Shown here: positions 26,612-34,188 of the stretch, one piece after another
Numbering within the stretch: the stretch's first letter is position 1
How the letters are laid out: each line of letters starts with the position of its first letter
NCBI RefSeq assembly: GCF_026725475.1
Contig: NZ_CP109965.1
Location: 1,426,001 to 1,490,000 of the forward strand
From: Catenovulum adriaticum
GTDB lineage: Bacteria; Pseudomonadota; Gammaproteobacteria; Enterobacterales; Alteromonadaceae
Reading direction: 5' to 3'
DNA length: 64,000 bases
Program-made: the position numbers and the translations under genes
Notes under the pieces: model-generated
The model's input: the letters and a program-made list of their open reading frames with translations, nothing else
Told to the model about the DNA's origin: nothing
Database searches by the model: none

Positions 26612-26661
26612 GTTAAGGTTAACTTTGGTATGGCTATTATTATATGAATATAGTTACGAAT

Positions 26662-27798
26662 TTAGTCTTTATACTCACTAATGATGGCGTCCAGCGGCGT
26701 TTTTAATAAGTCGCCGCGCCAGCCTTTGGCAAGCTCGGGAAGCGACTCTTGACTCCACTGGGTGACATTAAAATGGTAACCAATATATTGGTTTATGGTT
26801 CTTTTAGAGGCGACAAATTCTATATTTAAGTTCTCGCTGTCTGCAATCGTCTGAATTTGAGATTTTAACCGACTATACATTTTTTTGTATTGCGGTAGTT
26901 CAGCCACCCGTATAATTTTTTCAGGGCAGTTGTCTTCATCAATTGCTTTGGCTTTTTCGATGCATTTTAATAATCTATGCCCATGCCGTTTTATTTCCAA
27001 CGGATGAATTCCAGGAATATTACTTAAGCTTTTATAGCTACTTGGACGGCGTTGACAAAGCAATAAAATACTGCGTTCGTGCACTACAAAGTTAACAGCT
27101 AAATTACGCTGCATTGCATAATGTAATCGCCAGCTAATGAGCTCAGCTAATACCGCAAGCTCGCGACGAGAAAGCTGCCACGCAGATTTTACATCACGCC
27201 ATGCTAATTCTGGCACGATAGGCTTATATTTTTTATCGATAATATCTTGAACATCTAAAAATACAATGTCGAGTCGTTTTATTTTGTCTAAGGCTGAAAT
27301 TTGCTGGCGGTAAACGTCAATTAAATATAATACATCATCGGCCGCGTAATTAAGTTGCTCTTCTGCTAAAGGGCGTTTTAGCCAATTGGTACGGGCGTGT
27401 CCTTTTTCTAACTCAACCTGCGTATACTTTTTAACTAATACGGCTAAGCCCATTGCATTTTTGCCGCTAATTAAAGATTCTGCAATTTGTGTATCGTAAA
27501 GCGCTTGTGGTTTTGCATCTATCGCGACTTTTAAAACTTCAATATCTTCGCTGCAAGAATGAATAATTTTAACCACATTTGGGTTTTCTATCAGTGCTTT
27601 AAATTTTGACCAGTCAGAGATATTTAACGGGTCTATTAAAAAAACCTGAGTATCATCATAGATTTGAATTAAGCCTAAATCAGGATAAAAATTACGTTCA
27701 CGGACAAATTCAGTATCTATCGCTAAGTAGGGCAGACGACTTAAGTGTTCGCATAATTCATTTAGCTGAATATCGTGTTCAATTATGGTGGCTGACAT
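26662..27798 (-). CDS. rnd: Ribonuclease D
   Basis: A 378-residue 3'-5' exoribonuclease of the DEDD family that trims tRNA precursors and stable RNAs. Motif I is AIDTEFVRE (Asp/Glu), motif II includes IHSCSEDIEVL, and motif III is LNYAADDVLYL (Tyr/Asp). An HRDC domain follows at about residues 210-290. Length and layout match E. coli RNase D. Leftward, 41 bp downstream of yejK on the same strand. Confidence 0.94.
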   Translation of the reverse strand: MSATIIEHDIQLNELCEHLSRLPYLAIDTEFVRERNFYPDLGLIQIYDDTQVFLIDPLNISDWSKFKALIENPNVVKIIHSCSEDIEVLKVAIDAKPQALYDTQIAESLISGKNAMGLAVLVKKYTQVELEKGHARTNWLKRPLAEEQLNYAADDVLYLIDVYRQQISALDKIKRLDIVFLDVQDIIDKKYKPIVPELAWRDVKSAWQLSRRELAVLAELISWRLHYAMQRNLAVNFVVHERSILLLCQRRPSSYKSLSNIPGIHPLEIKRHGHRLLKCIEKAKAIDEDNCPEKIIRVAELPQYKKMYSRLKSQIQTIADSENLNIEFVASKRTINQYIGYHFNVTQWSQESLPELAKGWRGDLLKTPLDAIISEYKD

Positions 27799-27839
27799 TA
27801 TTCGTCTCTACAGGTTAATTATTTTTTGTAAATCGCTTT

Positions 27840-28835
27840 TTATGAATCGTTCTTCATCGCTTTTTTCAAAGCATCTAATAAATTAGGCGGAATTTTATGA
27901 AAAGTTAAGGTTTCAGACACAGGATCAAATTTGATTTTATCGCCTAATAAGTCGCGGTTAAAAGACAGGCTCATGCCGCCGCCTTGACCAAAAAACTTTT
28001 GCAATGATTTTGAAGCCGATAAATAAACTGGGCATTCTTCATTAAATTCTTCGTCTTGCGCGGCAAGATCATAAAAACCAGTTAAACCCGTTTTATCTTC
28101 AATTTCTTCGGATAAGTCTTTAACCTGAATAAACTCTCCTGACTGTGAGGCTGATTTCATCACATCAACCGAAATATCGCGAACGGCTTTTGTTTTTTCA
28201 GGGTCCGAGCCAGCTTGTTCTATAAAAGTTTCAACGGTTTCAACCAGCTTTTGAGTCGCTTGTTTTGAATCAAACTTTTCTTCAATTTGAAATGCTTCAG
28301 CCATAAAGTCGCCCACTTTTCGTCCGACTCGCCCTTTAATATAAGCTAAAGCTTTATTTGAATCTGGGTTAATTTGTAATTCTGATAAGTCTGCTTGTAG
28401 GGCAAGTTGAATATTGGCAATATCTAAATATTGAGAGCGCTGAGGGTTTATCGCTTCACTTAATTGAACTGACTCTTTTACGCCTAACATGGCTGCCAGC
28501 ATATAGTCTGTTGCTAAATAATGGTAAAAGGCAATCACTAAAATGCTTTCAGCTGGAATGGTTTCTAAATCTAGCTCTGACAAAATACGGGTACCAATAT
28601 TATTGGCAAGTGTTTCAGGTTCAACCTCTTGTTGAATTTGTTCAACTATGGCTGAATCTTGGGCAAATGCACAATATTGTTTTTGGCCTTTTTTAACAAA
28701 TGATTGGTGGAGTTGCTCAGCTAAAAAAAGCGCATTGTCACCTTCAACTAAACTAGACTGATCCAATTGAAGTTCAACTTGTTCATTGTGAATTACATAA
28801 CGGTTAAAATATAGTTGTGCGCTTGTGACGGCCAT
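27840..28835 (-). CDS. yejK: Nucleoid-associated protein YejK (NdpA)
   Basis: A 331-residue protein matching YejK in length and in the central KGRVGRKVGDFMAEAF block. YejK is a cytoplasmic nucleoid-associated protein; in E. coli it has been linked to topoisomerase interaction, and the molecular role is not well defined. It is divergent from yejL across a 244-bp region, the same yejK/yejL-yejM arrangement as E. coli, which supports the call. Confidence 0.9.
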   Translation of the reverse strand: MAVTSAQLYFNRYVIHNEQVELQLDQSSLVEGDNALFLAEQLHQSFVKKGQKQYCAFAQDSAIVEQIQQEVEPETLANNIGTRILSELDLETIPAESILVIAFYHYLATDYMLAAMLGVKESVQLSEAINPQRSQYLDIANIQLALQADLSELQINPDSNKALAYIKGRVGRKVGDFMAEAFQIEEKFDSKQATQKLVETVETFIEQAGSDPEKTKAVRDISVDVMKSASQSGEFIQVKDLSEEIEDKTGLTGFYDLAAQDEEFNEECPVYLSASKSLQKFFGQGGGMSLSFNRDLLGDKIKFDPVSETLTFHKIPPNLLDALKKAMKNDS

Positions 28836-29079
28836 ATCGCTTTTTTACTCTAATTTGGTTAAAAGATAATAAGAAACCAGCATTCTGGTTGAGATATTTA
28901 ATTTGATAAGAATAAAGTCTCACTCTTATCTGTCTAAATGATATAATTAATAGTGCTTAATAATAATGCTTAAGTGGCGTTTAGATAAAATCAAAATCAG
29001 TATACAATAATCGTCTAGTTAAAAATATATTTTTCTGGCGCAATTTTTAGTTTATAACCTTTGGAAACTTATACCTTTT

Positions 29080-29295
29080 ATGTCTCAAACCAGCAAATAT
29101 TCAAATCAAGATTTAGATAAAGTTATTACTGCGCTTAAAGTCGCAATCGAAGCGCAAAAAGCCCCAGCTGCCTTGTCAATGATGGCATTAGGCGAAACCG
29201 TTGCAGATGTAATTAGAAACAATTACCCAGAGCAAAAAGCCCATATTACCGAGCAGTTTTGCCAGGCATTAAAAGGTATTTTGAAGGATTCATAA
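29080..29295 (+). CDS. yejL: YejL, DUF1414 family small protein
   Basis: A 71-residue cytoplasmic protein with the DUF1414 core (QDLDKVITALKVAIE and ALMALGETV-like ALSMMALGETV). No molecular function is established. It directly abuts yejM: its stop is followed at once by the yejM ATG. The conserved pairing with yejM suggests co-expression. Confidence 0.88.
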   Translation: MSQTSKYSNQDLDKVITALKVAIEAQKAPAALSMMALGETVADVIRNNYPEQKAHITEQFCQALKGILKDS

Positions 29296-30834
29296 ATGCT
29301 GTTAAATAAAGCAAGCCAAACTAAATCACAACTCTATTCTTGGGGCCATTGGTTTAGTTTAAGCAATATGATCATCGGCTTTTTTATTTCGACCATTTAT
29401 TGGTTTGCTGAGCCTATTCCCCAAACTTTATTAAGCCAACTTTATCTTGCTATTTATTCTATTGGCCACGTGGCCTTTTTATTTTTTATTGGCTATTTAT
29501 TGCTGGTTTTTCCGGTTACTTTATTTAATCAGCCTAAAGTAGCCAGACCATGGGCGGCATTAGTTGCAGCCGTTGGTTTATTATTGCTATTTATTGATGC
29601 TTTGGTTTATTCAGTTTATGGCTACCATATTAATTTATTGTCGTTAGACTACATTAAAAACGACTTTAGTTTATTAACTCAAAATTTACCGGGCGGCTTT
29701 AAAGCTGCGGTATTGTTACTATTTTCAGCCATGTTTGTGATTGAGCTGGTACTTGCTAATGCACTTTGGCGTAACCTTGAAAAATTTCGTCGTTTTTATA
29801 TTAATGCTCGATTGATTCCTGTTGTTTTAGTATGTTTTATTGCAGGGCACTTAGCGCACATTTGGGCTGATTTACAGTTGTACACGCCCATTACCAAACA
29901 AGATAATTTGTTGCCGTTGTCTCAACCTATGACAGCTAAAACGGTTTTAAGCCAGTCAGGTTTGGTTGACTTAGCGGAATATAAGCAACGTAAAGAACTC
30001 ACATTTGATTTATCTGAGCAGCTAATCAATACACCAGCTTACCAGTTTAGCTGCTTGCCGCCGTTGGGCAGTTTACACGTCCAAATTTTATCGACTAGGG
30101 CGGCTAATATTGATGCATTAGTTAAAGCCAAAACAAAGCTTGAACCATCAATGGCAGTGGCTAAACATTGGTCACCGGTATCGCCGCACGATGCTTTATT
30201 TGAACTTTTGTCAGGCATGCCAGCTATTTATAAACAAAAAGCTCAGCACATTAATAATGTGTTAGACACAGCGCTGATCACAACAAATGTGAGTTTAAAT
30301 GTTACGCCAGATAATTTAACTAGACAGTTAAATTTAAGCCAATATCAATCTCAAAAACGAATCAGTGATGACAGTTTGTTTATTCGTTTTCAGCAAATTG
30401 ATGAACTTGCAGCGGCAAGTGGCTGGATTAATAAGCCCGTTGATAACAAACAAATTTTGATTATTTTAGCGAACGACACCAAAAACACTTATGGGCGAAT
30501 TTTGGTAAAAGGTGAACTGGTTGAATTACCAAAATTAACCAGTAATTTTGATTTATTGCCAACCATATTAGAAGGCTGGTTATCTTGCTCGTTTTATACT
30601 AATTATGGCAAGTTTGGGCATAACCTTTATTCAGTACCTTATCGGGCTAACTGGTTAGTTACGGCCGATAAAAATAATATCTTTGTTTGGTACAACGATA
30701 TTAATACGCGTATCCAAGGTGATGCACAAATGCAAAGTACAGATCTAACAACAGGTGATTTAGTTGAACCGCCTAATATGTCAACTTTAGTACGTGCAGT
30801 GAACCATTTAAAGCGCCATTTGATTGATAAATAA
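29296..30834 (+). CDS. yejM: Inner-membrane LPS regulator YejM/PbgA (LapC)
   Basis: A 512-residue protein with five N-terminal transmembrane segments (about residues 20-190), a linker, and a periplasmic sulfatase-like domain. E. coli YejM is longer (586); the shortening lies in the periplasmic domain. In E. coli YejM senses periplasmic LPS and restrains LapB-FtsH, so LpxC is stabilised when LPS is scarce. LapB is encoded at 15.1 kb. The position after yejL is conserved. Confidence 0.85.
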   Translation: MLLNKASQTKSQLYSWGHWFSLSNMIIGFFISTIYWFAEPIPQTLLSQLYLAIYSIGHVAFLFFIGYLLLVFPVTLFNQPKVARPWAALVAAVGLLLLFIDALVYSVYGYHINLLSLDYIKNDFSLLTQNLPGGFKAAVLLLFSAMFVIELVLANALWRNLEKFRRFYINARLIPVVLVCFIAGHLAHIWADLQLYTPITKQDNLLPLSQPMTAKTVLSQSGLVDLAEYKQRKELTFDLSEQLINTPAYQFSCLPPLGSLHVQILSTRAANIDALVKAKTKLEPSMAVAKHWSPVSPHDALFELLSGMPAIYKQKAQHINNVLDTALITTNVSLNVTPDNLTRQLNLSQYQSQKRISDDSLFIRFQQIDELAAASGWINKPVDNKQILIILANDTKNTYGRILVKGELVELPKLTSNFDLLPTILEGWLSCSFYTNYGKFGHNLYSVPYRANWLVTADKNNIFVWYNDINTRIQGDAQMQSTDLTTGDLVEPPNMSTLVRAVNHLKRHLIDK

Positions 30835-30860
30835 TCAATCAGTAATTTAAATAAACTTAA

Positions 30861-30901
30861 TAATAATTAAATACTTGCAATAGCTGAGTATTTAATTATT
30901 A
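30861..30901. repeat. A/T-rich inverted repeat between yejM and tRNA-Pro
   Basis: A 15-bp stem (TAATAATTAAATACT with AGTATTTAATTATTA) over an 11-nt loop lies between the yejM stop and the tRNA gene. It could act as a weak terminator or overlap the tRNA promoter; the lack of G/C pairs makes strong termination unlikely. Confidence 0.5.
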
Positions 30902-30912
30902 TATCGACAAGT

Positions 30913-30989
30913 CGGATTGTAGCGCAGCTTGGTAGCGCACTGTCATGGGGTGTCAGGGGTCGGAGGTTCGAATCCTCTCAATCCGACCA
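30913..30989 (+). tRNA. proL: tRNA-Pro, anticodon GGG
   Basis: A 77-nt cloverleaf with acceptor stem CGGATTG/CAATCCG, D-arm AGCGCAGCTTGGTAGCGC, anticodon loop ATGGGGT (anticodon GGG, reading CCC and CCU), T-arm with GGTTCGAATCC, and encoded CCA. It closely matches E. coli proL, including the T-T mismatch in the anticodon stem. Its 3' half is the left attachment site of the island that follows. Because the copy next to the 5' half is intact, the tRNA remains functional. Confidence 0.97.
30945..30989 (+). repeat. Left 45-bp attachment repeat (3' half of tRNA-Pro)
   Basis: From the anticodon loop (ATGGGG) to the CCA end, 45 bp are identical to 35350-35394. This is the usual core for tyrosine-recombinase integration into a tRNA gene. 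Confidence 0.93.
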
Positions 30990-31047
30990 GTTAAACAACT
31001 GATAATAAACGGATTTATTTCGGTTTTCTCTTCCCTATAGATTTAAC

Positions 31048-31075
31048 CGTTCCATATTCGTTCCATTTCCGTTCC
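31048..31075 (+). repeat. Three phased CGTTCC repeats inside the left island end
   Basis: CGTTCC occurs at 31048, 31059 and 31070, exactly 11 bp apart, the first two followed by AT. The spacing places all three on one DNA face about 60-80 bp from the left attachment site. This is where arm-type sites of a tyrosine integrase or Xis sites would lie; that role is inferred. Confidence 0.5.
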
Positions 31076-31193
31076 CTTATCCAGTGATAGAATTAGTTAA
31101 ATTAAATTTGATTTTGTTTGTTTTAAGCTATAACTTATTTTTGTACAATGCTCAAGTTAGAATGTTTTATAAACCTATTTAGGATCTTTTACA

Positions 31194-31994
31194 TTGCCAA
31201 AAGCTATTCCACAAACTAAATATAACGATATCGTGAGCAGGATTTTGGATACTATGGTCTCAGGGAATGAACTTCTACCAATTGATTTTCTAAGGCTGAA
31301 AAAGCAGATATCTGATATTCCTGTTAGTGAAGATAAGGAGTGCTTGATGGCTATGCTTCATATTTGGAATGGGGATCTAAGTTCTGCAGACTGCTTTTTC
31401 AAAAAAGCCCAAAGAATAAGCGGTGGAGTTAGGGTTGTTAACGCAGGGAATTATATCTCAGCACTTAAACTTGGGAATGCGCATTTAAAAGCCCATGACT
31501 TGGCATTCTCTATAGCTACCACAAACGGATATGCAAGTTTGCTTATAGAATCTTTAAAGTCGTGTATAGAAACCTTTGATATGGAAAAAGCGAAATTTAT
31601 ATTAGAGCAATGTGAATTTTTTGAAGGGGATTCTAGAAATGAAGAATTCGATGTTTATAAAGAGATTTATGAGTATGTTTCGGCAGCATTAACATCGTTG
31701 AATTTAAGTTTTGAACAATTAAAAACAGCTACTCACGAGAGCATTTCTTACATGGAAAGTAAAAATATCAAATTCATTGGTTCTGGAATGAATATTATCG
31801 ATTCTGAACTCATAGATTTACATTTTACTTCTTGCGATCAAGATTTTGACTGTATTGATGCAAATATGGATTTAATGGATCACTTGCTCGAAATTCTCGA
31901 TGATGACTCAATTGCTAAAATTGCAACTAGGATTACGCGAATTTCAGTTCCTGATGCTCAAAGGGAGATTAGAGAGGTGGCTTGTGTCTATTAA
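31194..31994 (+). CDS. Unknown 266-residue protein, possible TPR-like helical repeats, partner of the HEPN-like gene
   Basis: I do not recognise a family. The start is TTG at 31194 with AGGA about 11 bp upstream. The protein is acidic and mainly helical, with no signal peptide or membrane segment. Residues about 48-150 (MLHIWNGDLSSADCFFKKA, GNAHLKAHDLAFSIA, FDMEKAKFILEQC) have the spacing of small/large residues seen in TPR helix pairs. The 3' end overlaps the next gene by 11 bp, and it contains that gene's strong ribosome site, so the two are coupled. A complex with the HEPN-like product is likely but inferred. Confidence 0.75.
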   Translation: MPKAIPQTKYNDIVSRILDTMVSGNELLPIDFLRLKKQISDIPVSEDKECLMAMLHIWNGDLSSADCFFKKAQRISGGVRVVNAGNYISALKLGNAHLKAHDLAFSIATTNGYASLLIESLKSCIETFDMEKAKFILEQCEFFEGDSRNEEFDVYKEIYEYVSAALTSLNLSFEQLKTATHESISYMESKNIKFIGSGMNIIDSELIDLHFTSCDQDFDCIDANMDLMDHLLEILDDDSIAKIATRITRISVPDAQREIREVACVY

Positions 31995-32400
31995 TTACCA
32001 AGATATATTGGATAAATCAAATAAGACTTTCGAGAATGCTGATTCAGAAATTGAATATAGATGTGCAGCTAGGGAACAGTATTATGGTGCTTACCATAGA
32101 GCTTTATCAATTTTAGAATTTCCGGTACCTGATTACCGTGGTGAAGATGATAAACCTAGTAGCACTCACTCTACATTAGTTTATTACTTATCGAAAGAAG
32201 CTCATTTTTACGAAAAGGCACTAGACAAGAAAAAGCTTAAAAGCATTAGCGCTTGTTTGAATAGAATGAAATCGATAAGACATAACGCAGATTACGATTT
32301 AGATGAAGATTTTACCTTGGAACAGCTAAATCTTATTAGAGAGTTGTCTCAAAGGCTATTAAGTGCTTGTGATAACGTAAATAAAACTAATGTTGCATAA
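31984..32400 (+). CDS. HEPN-like small protein, candidate ribonuclease effector or toxin
   Basis: A 138-residue all-helical protein. I chose GTG at 31984, preceded by AGAGG six bases upstream; a longer reading from 31900 ignores this site. The N-terminal helix has EYRCAAREQYYGAYHRA and the C-terminal helix has RMKSIRHNADYDL (Arg94, Arg99, His100, Asp103, Tyr104). This resembles the Arg-x-x-Ala-Asp-Tyr style end of HEPN-fold proteins, many of which are RNases in toxin-antitoxin and anti-phage systems. The canonical RX4-6H spacing (Arg94 to His100 has five between) is present. Nuclease activity is inference; an antitoxin-like or structural role is possible. Confidence 0.6.
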   Translation: MSINYQDILDKSNKTFENADSEIEYRCAAREQYYGAYHRALSILEFPVPDYRGEDDKPSSTHSTLVYYLSKEAHFYEKALDKKKLKSISACLNRMKSIRHNADYDLDEDFTLEQLNLIRELSQRLLSACDNVNKTNVA

Positions 32401-32445
32401 TACGCACATCATTCAAAGCTAAATTGTCAGCTATTTCTAATATAA

Positions 32446-33339
32446 ATGAATAAAAATTCAACTCACAATAATTTATTTCAATTAAAAGCCTTTTGGCTAT
32501 CGATAAGCATACCTATATTACTAGCTCTTGTTTTATCAGTTTTCTTTTTCTTCAAATTAAATCTAAGCATGTGCTATTCAGATAAGTGCTTTGAATATTT
32601 TTGGACTTTATTTAGGTTACCCATTGGAATTGCATCTCTAGCTATACCATTCGCAGCAATTGTTGCGTCCAATCACCGTACACAACAAACGGCGGAGTCA
32701 ATACGAGTGTCAATGCAGAATAATAATTTCTCTAATTATTATAAGCATCGTGAAGTATTTTTTGAAACATTAAAAGAATTAGAAAATCGATATAACATTA
32801 ATTTTTCAAATAAGTCAAAGTTATACCGCAGATTGTTCCCTTCGAATTCTCCAGATATCTTTAAACATATTTCAGAACTGAAACGAGGTAATCCAATAGT
32901 GGAAGTTGGAAAACTGGTTGAAGAAGATCAAGATTTTAAACGATATCTTTTGTCAAATAAATTAGATGATGATAGGTTTATTAAATTGTTAACTTGGTGG
33001 TTTGTTATCTGGGAGGTATTTAATATTAGCCACGCTGAAAACACCCCTGTTGTTATGTTTCAAGCTGTAGGTGTTGCTTATAAGTTACCTTTAATGGAAG
33101 GCCCCAATAACACCTATGGGCTATCCAACTCTATAGCTAGAATTGTTTATAGTGAATTATGTAAATTTTGTCACATTGAAAACAATATTGATTGGCCAGA
33201 TGTCTCATCAAGATTCGACGAAAATGTGAAAAATTACATCGAGATAGGGTCACAATGTGAAGTCAAATCTAGCGAAATCAACCAACCTCCCCTGCAGGTA
33301 CTTCCACCCATTCAACATGGCCTCGTTGATATATCTTAG
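32446..33339 (+). CDS. Two-transmembrane-segment protein, effector-like, island cargo
   Basis: A 297-residue protein with transmembrane segments at about residues 14-37 and 52-72, followed by a roughly 220-residue cytoplasmic domain. The junction reads AIVASNHRTQQTAESIR and then NNFSNYYKHREVFFETL. This layout (two helices, conserved SNHR turn, then a helical domain) resembles membrane effectors of defence systems, such as the one paired with retron Ec48; I recall this only as a similarity and could not test it. The ATG at 32446 has no good ribosome site. The 3' end overlaps the integrase remnant on the other strand. No reverse transcriptase gene is present. Confidence 0.6.
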   Translation: MNKNSTHNNLFQLKAFWLSISIPILLALVLSVFFFFKLNLSMCYSDKCFEYFWTLFRLPIGIASLAIPFAAIVASNHRTQQTAESIRVSMQNNNFSNYYKHREVFFETLKELENRYNINFSNKSKLYRRLFPSNSPDIFKHISELKRGNPIVEVGKLVEEDQDFKRYLLSNKLDDDRFIKLLTWWFVIWEVFNISHAENTPVVMFQAVGVAYKLPLMEGPNNTYGLSNSIARIVYSELCKFCHIENNIDWPDVSSRFDENVKNYIEIGSQCEVKSSEINQPPLQVLPPIQHGLVDIS

Positions 33340-33580
33340 TTGATTTAGCATCAGTATGTGCGGCTCGTGATTGTGGGTCGTAGCCGGCTTTGGTAAATAG
33401 ATGAATGCTCAGCGCTCTTATTTCGTGAAAAGTAGGGCGCGTGGGTTTGTCCAGTTCCGATCTAATTCCTAGTTTATCCCTTACTTTTGAAAATACTTTA
33501 CTGATGTTTGTGCTGGTAAATTGGGTCCAGTGACCACATTCAGCGCTGGTTGGGTTGCTGTTGCGTTTGGTTCTGTGTAT
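33278..33580 (-). pseudogene. C-terminal fragment of a tyrosine-recombinase integrase
   Basis: The minus strand encodes about 100 residues without a start. They include HWTQFTSTNISKVFSKVRD, then FHEIRALSIHLF (catalytic His-x-x-Arg), an AHTDA segment in the position of the usual LGH, and KIYQRG with the catalytic Tyr, ending VEVPAGEVG. This is the C-terminal catalytic part of a lambda-type phage integrase. The N-terminal arm-binding and core domains, and the first catalytic Arg, are missing. An in-frame stop lies immediately upstream, next to an excisionase-like piece. This is the probable original integrase of the island. Confidence 0.85.
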
Positions 33581-33728
33581 TCAGTAGGGTGAAACTACGT
33601 TATCGCCTACACGTTCCCCTTTAATTTGACCAGATTTAATCCAATTTATAACAGTTGCTCGTGTTGGTGAATCATCAGGGTAGTTTTCTGTTAGCCATTT
33701 GGATATTCTAATTTTTTGAGCTAGTCAT
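33581..33728 (-). pseudogene. Remnant of an excisionase-like HTH gene
   Basis: One minus-strand frame reads KIRISKWLTENYPD then TRATVINWIKSGQIKGERVGDN, a small MerR/Xis-like helix-turn-helix. An ATG at 33728 would reach this frame if the run of six A at 33712-33717 (minus strand) were five, so a frameshift is likely. The frame stops right where the integrase fragment begins, suggesting that a deletion fused xis to the end of int. Xis identity is inferred from fold and position. Confidence 0.55.
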
Positions 33729-33794
33729 GGCTGGAGCCCTCCACCCACTTGAATATACCTTATTAAAATTATTATTAGATAATTTTTAGTGATT

Positions 33795-33850
33795 TTTTTG
33801 CGTAGCAAAAACAGACCGCGAAGCGGCATTTGAAAAATGCGAAGTCGGTT
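33795..33850 (+). repeat. Array of three tiny hairpins with GNA loops
   Basis: TTTTTGC-GTA-GCAAAAA (33795-33811), CCGC-GAA-GCGG (33816-33826) and GCATTT-GAA-AAATGC (33826-33840) follow each other with almost no spacing, then GAAGTCGG, where GTC can pair with GAC at 33814-33816 to close a three-way junction. All loops are GNA triloops. The array ends exactly at the IS insertion point. Structured RNA or a recombination/replication DNA structure are both possible. Confidence 0.6.
33847..33850. repeat. Left target-site duplication of the IS element
   Basis: GGTT directly precedes the left IS end and is repeated at 35050-35053 directly after the right end. A 4-bp duplication is typical of the IS407 group of the IS3 family. 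Confidence 0.8.
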
Positions 33851-33921
33851 GGTAATACACCCTAAAAATAACTGACGTCAAAAGTAGAATTTTCTCGTAA
33901 CATAAACGCAGGAGATTCTGC

Positions 33922-34188
33922 ATGAAAACATCAAAATTTAGCGACAGCCAAATCCTGGCAATTTTAAAACAAGCGGAAGCCGGTGCGCCGGTTCCGGAGC
34001 TATGCCGCGAGCATGGCATGAGTTCGGCTACCTTTTATAAATGGCGCGCCAAGTTTGGCGGCATGGATGCGTCCATGATGGCCCGATTAAAAGAGCTGGA
34101 AACCGAAAATGCACGGCTTAAAAAGATGTATGCCGAGGAGCGACTAAAGGCTGAAATCCTCAAAGAGGCCATCGAAAAAAAGTGGTAA
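33922..34188 (+). CDS. IS3-family transposase OrfA (HTH protein)
   Basis: An 88-residue protein with an N-terminal helix-turn-helix (DSQILAILKQAEAG, then CREHGMSSATFYKWRAKFGG) and a C-terminal leucine-zipper-like helix, as in IS3-family OrfA. It binds the terminal repeats. Its 3' end carries an A7G run (34175-34182) that can serve as a slippery site for -1 frameshifting into orfB. Confidence 0.93.
   Translation: MKTSKFSDSQILAILKQAEAGAPVPELCREHGMSSATFYKWRAKFGGMDASMMARLKELETENARLKKMYAEERLKAEILKEAIEKKW

Noticed and set aside
33278..33580. Alternative minus-strand frame reading HPTEYTEPN as an excisionase tail
   Set aside because: It overlaps the integrase catalytic frame, which has clear HEIR and tyrosine motifs; both cannot be original, and the integrase frame is better supported.
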